Position numbers and translations under genes: made by a program
DNA from: DASSWB01 sp035705495
GTDB taxonomy: Bacteria; Bacteroidota; Bacteroidia; Flavobacteriales; Flavobacteriaceae
NCBI GenBank assembly: GCA_035705495.1
Contig: DASSWB010000045.1
Coordinates: 1 to 56,272 of the forward strand
Reading direction: 5' to 3'
DNA: 56,272 bases
Shown here: piece after piece, positions 42,985 through 51,215 of the stretch
How the letters are laid out: every line of letters starts with the position of its first letter
Numbering within the stretch: the stretch's first letter is position 1
The notes under the pieces: generated by a model
Database searches by the model: none
What the model saw: the letters and a program-made list of their open reading frames with translations, nothing else
What the model was told of the DNA's origin: nothing

Positions 42985-43604
42985 AAAAAAATTATTCATA
43001 CATAGGTATTTCTTTTATTGTCCTAATCTTTGGAATTTGGGCAATACCAAAAATTGTCGATAGATTATCAGGGCCCGACCTGGAAGTTATTGGGGAAGCA
43101 CCTTCTTTTTCTTTTACAAATCAGAATAATCAAATAATCACCGATGAAGATTATAAGGGAAAAGTGTACGTGGTGGAATTCTTCTTTACTACTTGCCCAA
43201 CCATATGTCCAATAATGAATGAAAACATGGTCAAGATACAGGATGAGTTTTTTGGAAATAAAAATTTCGGAATTGCATCTTTTTCTATCAATCCCGAAAA
43301 GGATACTCCAGAAGTCTTAAAAAAATATGCTGATGAATACGGGGTCTCAAACCCTAACTGGCATATGCTTACCGGAAATCGGGAAGATATTTATAAACTG
43401 GCCAATCAGGGTTACAATTTGTATGTTGGGATCAATCCTGAAATTGTTGATGGTTTTGAACATTCAGGTTATTTCGCTTTAATCGATCAAGATGGAAATA
43501 TAAGGTCTAGAAAGGATGAATTCGGAAATCCGATTGTGTATTATAACGGACTTGACCAGAAGAATATTAATATGTTGAAAGAGGATATTAAAAAATTATT
43601 ATGA
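42981..43604 (+). CDS. SCO1/SenC-family copper chaperone
   Basis: SCO proteins deliver copper to the CuA site of oxidase subunit II and also act on its Cys residues. This 207-residue protein has an N-terminal anchor (6-25) and the thioredoxin-fold domain. The copper site is complete: Cys72 and Cys76 in TTCPTICPIM and His161 in GFEHSGYF. The C-terminal segment (IRSRKDEFGNPIVYYNGLDQ) is typical of Bacteroidota. It is overlapped by 4 bases (ATGA) at both ends, with the degenerate SCO-like gene upstream and the DUF420 gene downstream, so the three are translated together. Confidence 0.93.
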   Translation: MKKNYSYIGISFIVLIFGIWAIPKIVDRLSGPDLEVIGEAPSFSFTNQNNQIITDEDYKGKVYVVEFFFTTCPTICPIMNENMVKIQDEFFGNKNFGIASFSINPEKDTPEVLKKYADEYGVSNPNWHMLTGNREDIYKLANQGYNLYVGINPEIVDGFEHSGYFALIDQDGNIRSRKDEFGNPIVYYNGLDQKNINMLKEDIKKLL

Positions 43605-44140
43605 GACTCGATTTAAGCCAGAGTGAAAAATGGATGGTTCCTACCATCATTGCAGTTTCCGTTATTGTTCCTGTGTTGATACTCATCTTAATGTATCTGC
43701 CGAATAGGGAAAACTACTATGAACTACAATCTGGAACTTTGCCTCTTTTTCACGCAGTCATTAATGGAATGACGGCAGTTTTACTTCTTTTGGGGTACTT
43801 CCTTATGAAAGTGGGTCAATATACACTGCACAGAAATGTAATGATCACTGCCTTTTTTCTGTCGACTTTATTCTTACTGAGTTATGTTTTTTCAAAAGTG
43901 AATATTGATCCGGTTTCGTATGGAGGGGAAGGAGCAATTCGTTATTTGTACTTTTTCATATTAATTAGCCATATTGTTTTATCGGCGGTTATAGTTCCAT
44001 TGGTGTTGTTCACCATCTTCCGAGGTTTAAAAGGAGAGTTTAAAAAACACGCCAAAATTGCAAAATGGACTTTTCCAATTTGGCTATATGTAACGATTTC
44101 CGGAGTATTGGTCTATGTATTAATGTATCCTTATTATTAA
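43601..44140 (+). CDS. DUF420 membrane protein
   Basis: The 179-residue protein has five membrane helices (about 13-33, 45-65, 80-98, 115-140 and 155-175). The pattern LPLFHAVINGMTAVLLLLGY with a membrane His, and the later SHIVLSAVIVPLVL and HAKIAKWTFPIWLYVTISG, identify the DUF420 family. Members of this family, including CtaM in Gram-positives, are linked with assembly of heme-copper oxidases. It overlaps SCO by 4 bases (ATGA), which supports a joint role in CuA or CuB loading. Function in this organism is inferred from that context only. Confidence 0.88.
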   Translation: MRLDLSQSEKWMVPTIIAVSVIVPVLILILMYLPNRENYYELQSGTLPLFHAVINGMTAVLLLLGYFLMKVGQYTLHRNVMITAFFLSTLFLLSYVFSKVNIDPVSYGGEGAIRYLYFFILISHIVLSAVIVPLVLFTIFRGLKGEFKKHAKIAKWTFPIWLYVTISGVLVYVLMYPYY

Positions 44141-44145
44141 AATTT

Positions 44146-44364
44146 ATGCAATTCAAAAAAACGCTTCTTACGTTTTTATTAATCCTTGCTCCGTTTTTGG
44201 TTGAAGCACAGTGTTCAATGTGTCGAGCTGTTTTAGAAAGCCAGGATTCCATGGAAACAGCCGAAGGCATCAATAACGGGATTATTTATTTAATGGTTTT
44301 TCCATATTTATTCTTTGCCGGTCTTGGGATTTTCATTTATAAAAACAGGAAAAAATCATCTTAA
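44146..44364 (+). CDS. Small membrane protein with a CxxC motif, 72 aa
   Basis: A signal or first membrane segment (KTLLTFLLILAPFLVEAQ, 5-22) is followed directly by Cys23 and Cys26 (CSMCRAVLES). A second membrane helix (GIIYLMVFPYLFFAGLGIFI, about 46-65) and a short basic tail (YKNRKKSS) end the protein. The CxxC pair would lie in the periplasm, next to the membrane. The ATG at 44146 is preferred because it begins the signal sequence; any longer reading would overlap DUF420. It is six bases from the DUF420 gene and is the last gene of the SCO cluster. A copper or redox role is plausible; no family name is known to me. Confidence 0.75.
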   Translation: MQFKKTLLTFLLILAPFLVEAQCSMCRAVLESQDSMETAEGINNGIIYLMVFPYLFFAGLGIFIYKNRKKSS

Positions 44365-44376
44365 GATGATTTTTTT
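44351..44376 (+). terminator. Intrinsic terminator ending the SCO cluster
   Basis: A 10-bp stem (44351-44360 with 44365-44374) with loop TTAA ends in a T run. The stop codon of the small CxxC gene lies within the loop. Confidence 0.85.
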
Positions 44377-44513
44377 AATTTTACATAATTGCCATTGTAA
44401 CAAATTTGCTTCATTTTGGTCTTATGTATTGAATTTAAAAATGGCATATCCAAATTTTCACCATACGGTGAACTTGAAAGTTTCTTAAAATGGCTCATCT
44501 TAGAATAATTGGT

Positions 44514-45956
44514 ATGAAAAGATTATTTGTCCTTACTTTATTAATATCAGTCGGCACTCTTACTGTTAACGCACAAAATAAAGAATGGACACTTCAGGAA
44601 TGTATTCAACATGCGCTTGAAAACAATATATCCATAAAGCAAACGATGCTGGATTTAGAATCGGCGGAAATAGACAGGGTAGATGCCATCGGCAACTTCA
44701 TTCCTTCGCTCAATGCTTCCGCTTCCAATTCGTGGAATACGGGGCTCACCCAAAATATTACGACGGGTATTTTACAAACCCAAACCACCAGAAATTTTTC
44801 CGCAAATGTTACAGCGGGAATGACGTTGTTTGACGGACTTAGAAACATTCGGCAACTGCAACGGGCAAAATTGACAAGGTTGGCGGCACAGTACAATCTG
44901 GAATTAATGCAGGATGATATCGCTTTAATGGTTGCAAATGCTTATTTGCAAGTCTTGTTCAGCAAGGAAAATCTAAAAATCATTATCGCTCAAAATCAGC
45001 TAACAGGAGAGCAGTTGGCGCGAACACAAGAATTGGTTGATGCGGGTGTATTACCAAGTGGGGATTTACTGGAGATTAAGGCTACCGATGCCAACGAAGA
45101 GCAACGGATTATTGTTGCCAGAAATGATATAAAAATTGCGCTTATTAATTTAGCACAAATGTTATTGATTGACGATTACGAAAATTTTGATATAGCAGAA
45201 GGAAATAATTTCGATATCGCTGGAGAGGAAATCCTGAATGAGCCTGTTGTAGAAGTAATAGCGCAAGCCAAGGAAATCAGATACGAAATTAAAGTAGCAG
45301 AAGAGAATATGAAAATTGCCGAAAAAGATGTGGAAATAGCAAAAGGAGCTTATTGGCCGACTATAGGGGCATTTTTCAATTATAATACGAGGGAATCAGG
45401 GAATGGAAGAATAATCGGAGGAGGTCTAGATCCCAATAATCCGACTCAGGAAATTGGCTATGTGGAATCTTCAGGCGAAATAGTCGTTGCTCCAAATGCC
45501 ATTCCGATATTGGGTGATCCTTTGCCATTCATGGAACAATTGTATTTGAATGATGGAATTTCTTACGGATTGCAGCTGAATATCCCTATTTTCAATGGTT
45601 TTTCAAGCAGAAATTTGGTTAAGAGAAATGAAATCAATGTGAAAAGAGCAGAATTTCAATTGGAACAAGCAAAATTAGATCTCGAATCGGATGTGTATCA
45701 AGCTTATGTTGATGCGCAAGGTGCTTTAAAAGCTTATGAATCGGCATTAGTTGCACTTGAAGCTCAGGAACAAGCCAATGAATACGCCACGGAAAGATAT
45801 GACGTGGGTTTAACGAATGCATTCGAATTTAGTCAGTCAAAATTGCGATTGGAAAATGCCCAAAGTGAAGCCTTGAGAGCTAAATATGATTATATCTTTA
45901 AATTGAAAGTTATCGAATTATATTTCGGAATTCCAATAGCCGATCTTAAATTTTAA
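44514..45956 (+). CDS. TolC-family outer-membrane efflux protein
   Basis: TolC proteins form the outer-membrane duct of tripartite efflux pumps. A signal peptide (KRLFVLTLLISVGTLTVNAQ) is followed by the paired TolC repeats, each with helical coiled-coil parts (EWTLQECIQHALENNISIKQ; ERYDVGLTNAFEFSQSKLRL). The 480-residue length fits. The ATG at 44514 starts the signal peptide and is preferred to 44490, which would add eight residues ahead of it. The periplasmic adaptor gene starts three bases after its stop. No pump ATPase or inner-membrane permease follows in the window. Confidence 0.9.
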   Translation: MKRLFVLTLLISVGTLTVNAQNKEWTLQECIQHALENNISIKQTMLDLESAEIDRVDAIGNFIPSLNASASNSWNTGLTQNITTGILQTQTTRNFSANVTAGMTLFDGLRNIRQLQRAKLTRLAAQYNLELMQDDIALMVANAYLQVLFSKENLKIIIAQNQLTGEQLARTQELVDAGVLPSGDLLEIKATDANEEQRIIVARNDIKIALINLAQMLLIDDYENFDIAEGNNFDIAGEEILNEPVVEVIAQAKEIRYEIKVAEENMKIAEKDVEIAKGAYWPTIGAFFNYNTRESGNGRIIGGGLDPNNPTQEIGYVESSGEIVVAPNAIPILGDPLPFMEQLYLNDGISYGLQLNIPIFNGFSSRNLVKRNEINVKRAEFQLEQAKLDLESDVYQAYVDAQGALKAYESALVALEAQEQANEYATERYDVGLTNAFEFSQSKLRLENAQSEALRAKYDYIFKLKVIELYFGIPIADLKF

Positions 45957-45959
45957 ATT

Positions 45960-47216
45960 ATGAAAAAAAAGACGTTGTACATTCTTATTGCTGTTGTCCT
46001 TGTGGTAATTGCTTTTTTAATCATTGGAAAAAAGGCTGGTTGGTTTGGAAAATCAGGGAATTTCAAGGAAGTGGAAATAACCACTATTGAAAAAATCGAT
46101 ATCATTGAAACTGTTTCGGCAACTGGAAAAATTCAACCAGAAATAGAAGTGAAAATGTCTTCCGAAGTATCGGGACAAATTATCACTTTAAACGTTGTAG
46201 AAAATCAGGCTGTTAAAGAAGGGGATTTGTTAGTAAGTATTAATCCGGATATTTACGAATCGAATTTACAAAGATCAAGAGCAAGTCTGCAAAATATGCA
46301 AGCGTCTTTGGCTCAGTCTGAAGCCAATTTAAGGGAAGCAAAATCAGCTTATGATAGAAATAAGAGCCTTTTTGAGAAAGGAATTATTTCAAAAGCAGAA
46401 TGGGATAGAATTGTAGCTGCTTACGAAGGTGCTCAGGCGGGAAAACAATCTGCTTACTACACCGTGCAAAGTGCAAGGGCCACGGTTAGCGAAGCAATGG
46501 AAAATTTGGGAAGAACAAATATTTACGCATCCATGGATGGTACCATAACCCGGTTGGATGTAGAATTGGGGGAACGTGTGGTTGGAACCCAACAAATGGC
46601 CGGAACGGAAATTTTAAGGGTTGCAGATATTTCCAGTATGGAAGTAGAAGTAGATGTAAATGAAAATGACATCGTAAAAATAAAGGTTGGAGATTCTGCT
46701 TTGGTGGAAGTGGATGCTTATTTGAAGAGAAAATTTGAAGGTGTTGTTACTGAAATTGCCAACTCTGCGATTGAAGCTCAAACAGCAGACCAAGTGACAA
46801 ATTTTAAAGTAAAAGTGAAGATCCTTGAGAAGTCATATCAAGATTTAATTGAGGGAAAACCTGAGAATTATTCTCCTTTCAGACCTGGAATGACTGCCAC
46901 AGTTGATATTATCACGAATAAAAAGGAAGACATCATTGGAATCCCTATCAGCGCAATTGTAATTAGAAACGATACCACATCTACTGGCGCTTTGGAAGAT
47001 AAGAAAACAGAAAATGTTTTCTTGAAAGTCGGAGAAAAAGCCGTGATTACTCAGATTAAAACAGGTATTCAAGACAATACAAATATTGAAGTCACGGAAG
47101 GTCTGGAAGAAGGTGATGTTGTTATTACCGGTCCTTATAACACGGTTACCAAATCCCTAAAGGATGATGACTTGATTACAGTCAAACAAGAAGAAGGAAT
47201 AAAAGAAGAAGAATAA
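45960..47216 (+). CDS. Periplasmic adaptor protein of an efflux pump (HlyD/MacA-like)
   Basis: This membrane-fusion protein links an inner-membrane pump to TolC. It has an N-terminal anchor (about 5-25), a biotinyl-lipoyl domain (SSEVSGQIITLNVVENQAVK), a long coiled-coil hairpin (about 95-170, RASLQNMQASLAQSEANLRE), the second lipoyl half (SMDGTITRLDVELGERVVGT) and a beta-barrel. The C-terminal membrane-proximal domain ends in EEGDVVITGPYNTVTKSLKD. The family resembles MacA, whose partner MacB is an ABC transporter. No such gene follows; tsaB starts 24 bases downstream. Confidence 0.9.
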   Translation: MKKKTLYILIAVVLVVIAFLIIGKKAGWFGKSGNFKEVEITTIEKIDIIETVSATGKIQPEIEVKMSSEVSGQIITLNVVENQAVKEGDLLVSINPDIYESNLQRSRASLQNMQASLAQSEANLREAKSAYDRNKSLFEKGIISKAEWDRIVAAYEGAQAGKQSAYYTVQSARATVSEAMENLGRTNIYASMDGTITRLDVELGERVVGTQQMAGTEILRVADISSMEVEVDVNENDIVKIKVGDSALVEVDAYLKRKFEGVVTEIANSAIEAQTADQVTNFKVKVKILEKSYQDLIEGKPENYSPFRPGMTATVDIITNKKEDIIGIPISAIVIRNDTTSTGALEDKKTENVFLKVGEKAVITQIKTGIQDNTNIEVTEGLEEGDVVITGPYNTVTKSLKDDDLITVKQEEGIKEEE

Positions 47217-47240
47217 ACCCGACTTTCAGAAACTAAAAAA

Positions 47241-47900
47241 GTGGTAAACATTCTTTGTATAGAAACAGCAACTACAAATTGTTCGGTAGCAATTTTTCAA
47301 GACGGAAAACTGTTGGACACTAGAGAGGATAACAACAATGGTTATTCTCACGCTGAGAAATTGCATGTTTTTATAGATGAATTACTTTCTGAAAACAAAA
47401 TTTCTCCAAAAAATCTAAATGCCGTTGCAGTTAGTTCAGGTCCCGGATCATATACGGGTTTGCGAATAGGTGTTTCTACCGCGAAAGGCATTTGCTATAG
47501 CCTGGGGATTCCATTGATCTCAATTCCGACATTGGTTTCTTTGGCTGAAAAAATCCGTGATCCACAAGGCTTTATAATTCCCATGCTGGATGCACGAAGA
47601 ATGGAGGTATATGCAGCCGGTTTCGATGCTCACAAAAAGGAAATTTTCCGTACAAGATCGGAAATTCTAACAGGTTCATCTTACCAAGAATTTTTAGAAA
47701 CTGGAAAAGTATATTTTATCGGAAGCGGAACTTCAAAATTCGATGAGATATGTGATCATCCGAATGCAATTTTTATTCATAACGAATCTCCTTCTTCCAA
47801 AGAAATGGGGACGAATGCTTTTTTGAAATTCGAAAATGCCGACTTTGAAGATGTGGCGTATTTTGAACCTTTTTATCTGAAGGATTTTTTGTTGGGCTAA
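47241..47900 (+). CDS. tsaB: tRNA threonylcarbamoyladenosine biosynthesis protein TsaB
   Basis: TsaB is the partner of TsaD in making t6A at position 37 of ANN-decoding tRNAs. The ASKHA-fold start is ILCIETATTNCSVAIFQDGK, and the central GPGSYTGLRIGVSTAKG and PMLDARRMEVYAAGFD segments are classical. The GTG start at 47241 is needed for the complete first strand. The 219-residue length is normal. It is probably co-transcribed with the efflux genes, and its stop codon overlaps that of the convergent mscS gene. Confidence 0.95.
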   Translation: MVNILCIETATTNCSVAIFQDGKLLDTREDNNNGYSHAEKLHVFIDELLSENKISPKNLNAVAVSSGPGSYTGLRIGVSTAKGICYSLGIPLISIPTLVSLAEKIRDPQGFIIPMLDARRMEVYAAGFDAHKKEIFRTRSEILTGSSYQEFLETGKVYFIGSGTSKFDEICDHPNAIFIHNESPSSKEMGTNAFLKFENADFEDVAYFEPFYLKDFLLG

Positions 47901-48742
47901 ATTGAAGAATCCGTTTTTGGTTCTGGAAAAATATGAATATTTCTTTGAGGATATGGGATTTCCACTCCCTTTTCTTCCAATCTGATTTTACTCTCTTCCA
48001 AAAAATAAAAATGTGTGGACCAGAAATCTTCATTTGTTGTCCAATAACGAACTGAAAGTGTCACTGCACTTTCTTCTAAACTGGAAACCAAGACTTCAGG
48101 TGCCGGATCTCGGAAAATCTGTTTTTGCTCGGAAACCAATTTTAATAGTATTTCTCTTGATAATTTAATATCACTATTGTATGATATCCTGATTTTTATT
48201 TCTTCTTTCCGAATTCCTTCAGAGGTGTAGTTTATGATATTGTCATTAGAAAGTTCACCATTGGGGATGATTGCCAATTGATTTCCGAAGGTATTAAGCT
48301 TGGTATAAAACAGGGAAATTTCTTTTACGCTTCCGGAAACATCATTTACTTCAATCCAATCCCCAATTTTAAAAGGTTTCAGTAAAATGATTAAAACGCC
48401 ACCGGCAAAATTCGCTAACGAACCTTGTAGAGCTAAACCTATAGCCAATCCTGCTGCCCCAATTGCCGCAATAAAAGAGGTAGTGGCAATTCCTAACTGT
48501 CCGATAACAGTAATAAAAAGCATTATTTTTAATGCCCAATTAGTGATGCTTAAAATGAAATTCTGAAGGGCCGGATCTACATTTTTCTGTTCAAAAATTT
48601 TTCTTACATACCTAATAATGAGCTTGATAAACCACCAACCTAAAATTAGGAGTAATAGGGCTCCCAAGAGGTTGGGTAAATAAGCAATAAATTTTTCTAC
48701 ATATTCAGTTATATAATGTTGAACACTTTCTAAATTTTCCAT
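47897..48742 (-). CDS. Small-conductance mechanosensitive channel, MscS family
   Basis: MscS channels open under membrane tension to release solutes in hypo-osmotic shock. Three membrane helices are seen (about 22-45, 62-83 and 88-115). The pore-lining TM3 is Gly/Ala-rich (AAIGAAGLAIGLALQGSLAN), followed by GGVLIILLKPFKIGDWIEVN, the MscS signature. The soluble beta and alpha/beta domains fill the remainder (about 125-275). At 281 aa it is a standard short MscS. A strong promoter of the Bacteroidota type lies upstream. The stop codon overlaps that of the convergent tsaB by sharing CTAA. Confidence 0.95.
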   Translation of the reverse strand: MENLESVQHYITEYVEKFIAYLPNLLGALLLLILGWWFIKLIIRYVRKIFEQKNVDPALQNFILSITNWALKIMLFITVIGQLGIATTSFIAAIGAAGLAIGLALQGSLANFAGGVLIILLKPFKIGDWIEVNDVSGSVKEISLFYTKLNTFGNQLAIIPNGELSNDNIINYTSEGIRKEEIKIRISYNSDIKLSREILLKLVSEQKQIFRDPAPEVLVSSLEESAVTLSVRYWTTNEDFWSTHFYFLEESKIRLEEKGVEIPYPQRNIHIFPEPKTDSSI

Positions 48743-48765
48743 GTTATCGTTTCATTTGAAGAAAC

Positions 48766-48796
48766 CAAAGTTATTAAATAGTGGAAGTTTTACCAA
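48766..48796 (-). promoter_or_regulatory. Promoter of the MscS gene
   Basis: On the minus strand a -33 TTG (48794-48796), a 20-base spacer and a -7 TAACTTTG (48766-48773) match the consensus fully. Confidence 0.8.
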
Positions 48797-48907
48797 CTTA
48801 ACTAGTATAATGCAATAATGGCTAGCTATTAATTCATTTTAATTTTAAAAAGGGATTAACAGACGGTTAGAAAATACTTTGTATTTTGCACAGAAGAAAT
48901 TCACTTT

Positions 48908-51175
48908 ATGGAGGATGTTTATATTGTGATGTTAGTGGTGCTCTTTGCACTTGCTATAACAGATCTTGTGGTTGGAGTCTCCAACGATGCTGTAAATTTC
49001 CTTAATTCTGCTATAGGTTCTAAAGCACTTCCTATCAAAACGATTTTAATTATTGCTTGTTGTGGAGTCGCGGCAGGCGCTATTTTTTCAAGCGGGTTAA
49101 TGGAGGTGGCAAGAAAAGGGATCTTTAATCCTGGTCAGTTCTATTTCGATGAAATCATGATTATTTTCATGGCGGTAATGATTGCCGATGTTTTGTTGTT
49201 GGATTTTTTCAATTCGTTAGGGCTCCCAACATCTACCACCGTTTCCATTGTATTTGAGTTATTGGGCGCAGCCGTTTGTGTTGCTCTTATAAAAATTTAT
49301 CATCAAGAAGATGGGTTCGATCAATTGTATAATTATATCAATACCTCCAAAGCATCGGAAATTATTATTGGTATTTTGCTTTCGGTGGCCGTGGCGTTTT
49401 CAGCAGGGGCGATTGTGCAGTATTTCGCACGGTTGGCTTTTTCCTTCGAAATAGAAAAAAAGATCAAAAATATTGGAGCTTTATTTGGAGGAATATCCAT
49501 AACTGCTATTTTGTATTTTATTCTGATAAAAGGCCTTAAAACGGTGTCATTTATTTCGAAAGAGATCCTATCGTTCGTTTTGGATAATTCCGTGATTTTT
49601 ATTGTTATAAATCTTGGGCTTTGGTCTTTGATTTGCCATTTTGCCATCAAGTATTGGAAAATAAATATTTTGAAAATCATTATTGCCATAGGCACTTTTG
49701 CCCTTGCATTGGCATTTGCCGGTAATGATTTGGTGAATTTTATAGGAGTTCCTATTGCAGCATGGCAATCTTTCGAACTTTGGCAGGATGCATACCTTTC
49801 TACAGGTATGATGCCAAATGAGTTTTTGATGACGGGTTTGGAAGGTAACGTGGAAACACCTTTAATCATACTGGTACTTGCAGGATTGGTCATGGTTTTG
49901 ACACTTGTTTTTTCCAGTAAATCCAAATCGGTGATTGAAACTGGTGTAAATCTGTCCCGTCAAGGTGATGGCGAAGAAAGGTTCACGCCAAATTTCCTTT
50001 CGAGAACAATAGTCAGATACTCGTTAATGATTGGAAACATTATTGAAAGAATCACTCCTAAAAGTTGGGTTGGTTTTATTGAATCTAAATTCAAAAAACC
50101 ATCGGCATTAAAATACAATGATGATGCCCCCGCTTTTGACATGGTTCGAGCGTCAGTCAATTTGGTGGTGGCCAGTATTCTTATTTCTTTGGGTACCAAC
50201 ATGAAACTTCCGTTGTCTACAACATACGTAACCTTTATGGTCGCCATGGGAACATCATTGGCAGACCGGGCTTGGGATCGGGAAAGTGCGGTGTATAGAG
50301 TGGCTGGTGTGGTTAATGTTATAGGTGGATGGTTTGTAACCGCTCTTGTTGCTTTTACGGCCGCGGCTGCGTTTGCCCTTGTTATTTGGTACGGGAGATC
50401 AATGGCAATTGTGGTTTTGGTCGGATTTTCCATTTTTTTGGTTACAAGAAATGCGGTTCTTCATTCTAAAAAAATGAAGAAAAAAACACGGAAAAAACTA
50501 AAATATAACACGAAAGAGCTACTCTCAATTAATGAAATGCTTTTTGAAATTTCAGAACATATTTCGGATGTCGTTTCCGGAGTCAATAAAAGATATACGA
50601 AAACGGTGGATAATCTGGGGGTTCAAGATGTGGGCAAATTGAAGAAGAACAACAAGGCCGTAAAAAAGCTTAACTCTAAGATAGACAAATTAAAGGGTAA
50701 CGTTTTTTATTTTATAAAATCCCTTGATGAAGATTCTGTTGGAGCGAGTAAATTCTACATTCTCATTTTGGATCATTTACAGGCCATCGTTCTTTCGATT
50801 GGATTTATTACAAGAAATAGCTATAATCACGTTAACAACAATCATAAGAATTTAAAATTTAATCAACTTCGCGAGCTCAAAAACATTGATGAACAAATGC
50901 AGGTGTTGTTTAAAAATATCACTGAAGTTTTTGATGCACACTCCTTTGGAAAAATAAAGAATATCATTAAAGAAGAGGAAAAATTGTTGGAAGTAGTGTC
51001 TGCGCTTATTCAAAAGCAAATCATTCGGATCAGAACTTCAGAAACAAGTCCTAAAAATTCCAAGTTGTACTTCAGTCTACTTTTGGAAACAAAAGATTTG
51101 ATAACTTCAACAATTCATTTGCTCCAGTTGTTCTTGGAACTTAATTCCGAAGTAAAAAAAGCCTTAAAGAAATAA
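48908..51175 (+). CDS. Inorganic phosphate transporter, Pit family, with C-terminal helical domain
   Basis: Pit proteins import phosphate with protons or sodium. The two inverted PD001131-type signatures are visible: VVGVSNDAVNFLNSAIGSKA near the N-terminus and FAGNDLVNFIGVPIAAWQS in the middle. A further GTNMKLPLSTTYVTFMVAMG lies in the second half, and at least ten membrane helices are present up to residue 515. The C-terminal 230 residues (about 520-755) are soluble and helical, with coiled-coil stretches (KKLNSKIDKLKGNVFYFIKS), and resemble a PhoU-type domain. At 755 aa it is longer than a plain Pit (about 500). Two TA-TTTG-like words precede the ATG, but none is an exact promoter match. 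Confidence 0.92.
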   Translation: MEDVYIVMLVVLFALAITDLVVGVSNDAVNFLNSAIGSKALPIKTILIIACCGVAAGAIFSSGLMEVARKGIFNPGQFYFDEIMIIFMAVMIADVLLLDFFNSLGLPTSTTVSIVFELLGAAVCVALIKIYHQEDGFDQLYNYINTSKASEIIIGILLSVAVAFSAGAIVQYFARLAFSFEIEKKIKNIGALFGGISITAILYFILIKGLKTVSFISKEILSFVLDNSVIFIVINLGLWSLICHFAIKYWKINILKIIIAIGTFALALAFAGNDLVNFIGVPIAAWQSFELWQDAYLSTGMMPNEFLMTGLEGNVETPLIILVLAGLVMVLTLVFSSKSKSVIETGVNLSRQGDGEERFTPNFLSRTIVRYSLMIGNIIERITPKSWVGFIESKFKKPSALKYNDDAPAFDMVRASVNLVVASILISLGTNMKLPLSTTYVTFMVAMGTSLADRAWDRESAVYRVAGVVNVIGGWFVTALVAFTAAAAFALVIWYGRSMAIVVLVGFSIFLVTRNAVLHSKKMKKKTRKKLKYNTKELLSINEMLFEISEHISDVVSGVNKRYTKTVDNLGVQDVGKLKKNNKAVKKLNSKIDKLKGNVFYFIKSLDEDSVGASKFYILILDHLQAIVLSIGFITRNSYNHVNNNHKNLKFNQLRELKNIDEQMQVLFKNITEVFDAHSFGKIKNIIKEEEKLLEVVSALIQKQIIRIRTSETSPKNSKLYFSLLLETKDLITSTIHLLQLFLELNSEVKKALKK

Positions 51176-51206
51176 AACCTTCGAATTTTAAAAAATTCGA
51201 AGGTTT
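51175..51206. terminator. Bidirectional intrinsic terminator between pit and nfu genes
   Basis: A 15-bp stem (51175-51189 with 51192-51206) with a 2-base loop begins at the stop codon of the phosphate transporter. A and T runs lie within the arms, so either strand could end here, though the outer T tail is short. Confidence 0.75.
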
Positions 51207-51215
51207 CCTCATTAA

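Noticed and set aside
44065..44145. Upstream extension of the small CxxC gene
   Set aside because: It overlaps DUF420 out of frame and would hide the signal sequence that starts at 44146.
49333..49926. A 197-codon minus-strand frame inside the phosphate transporter gene
   Set aside because: It is fully antisense to a strongly supported membrane protein. Long antisense frames are expected opposite hydrophobic codon runs. No family resemblance was seen.
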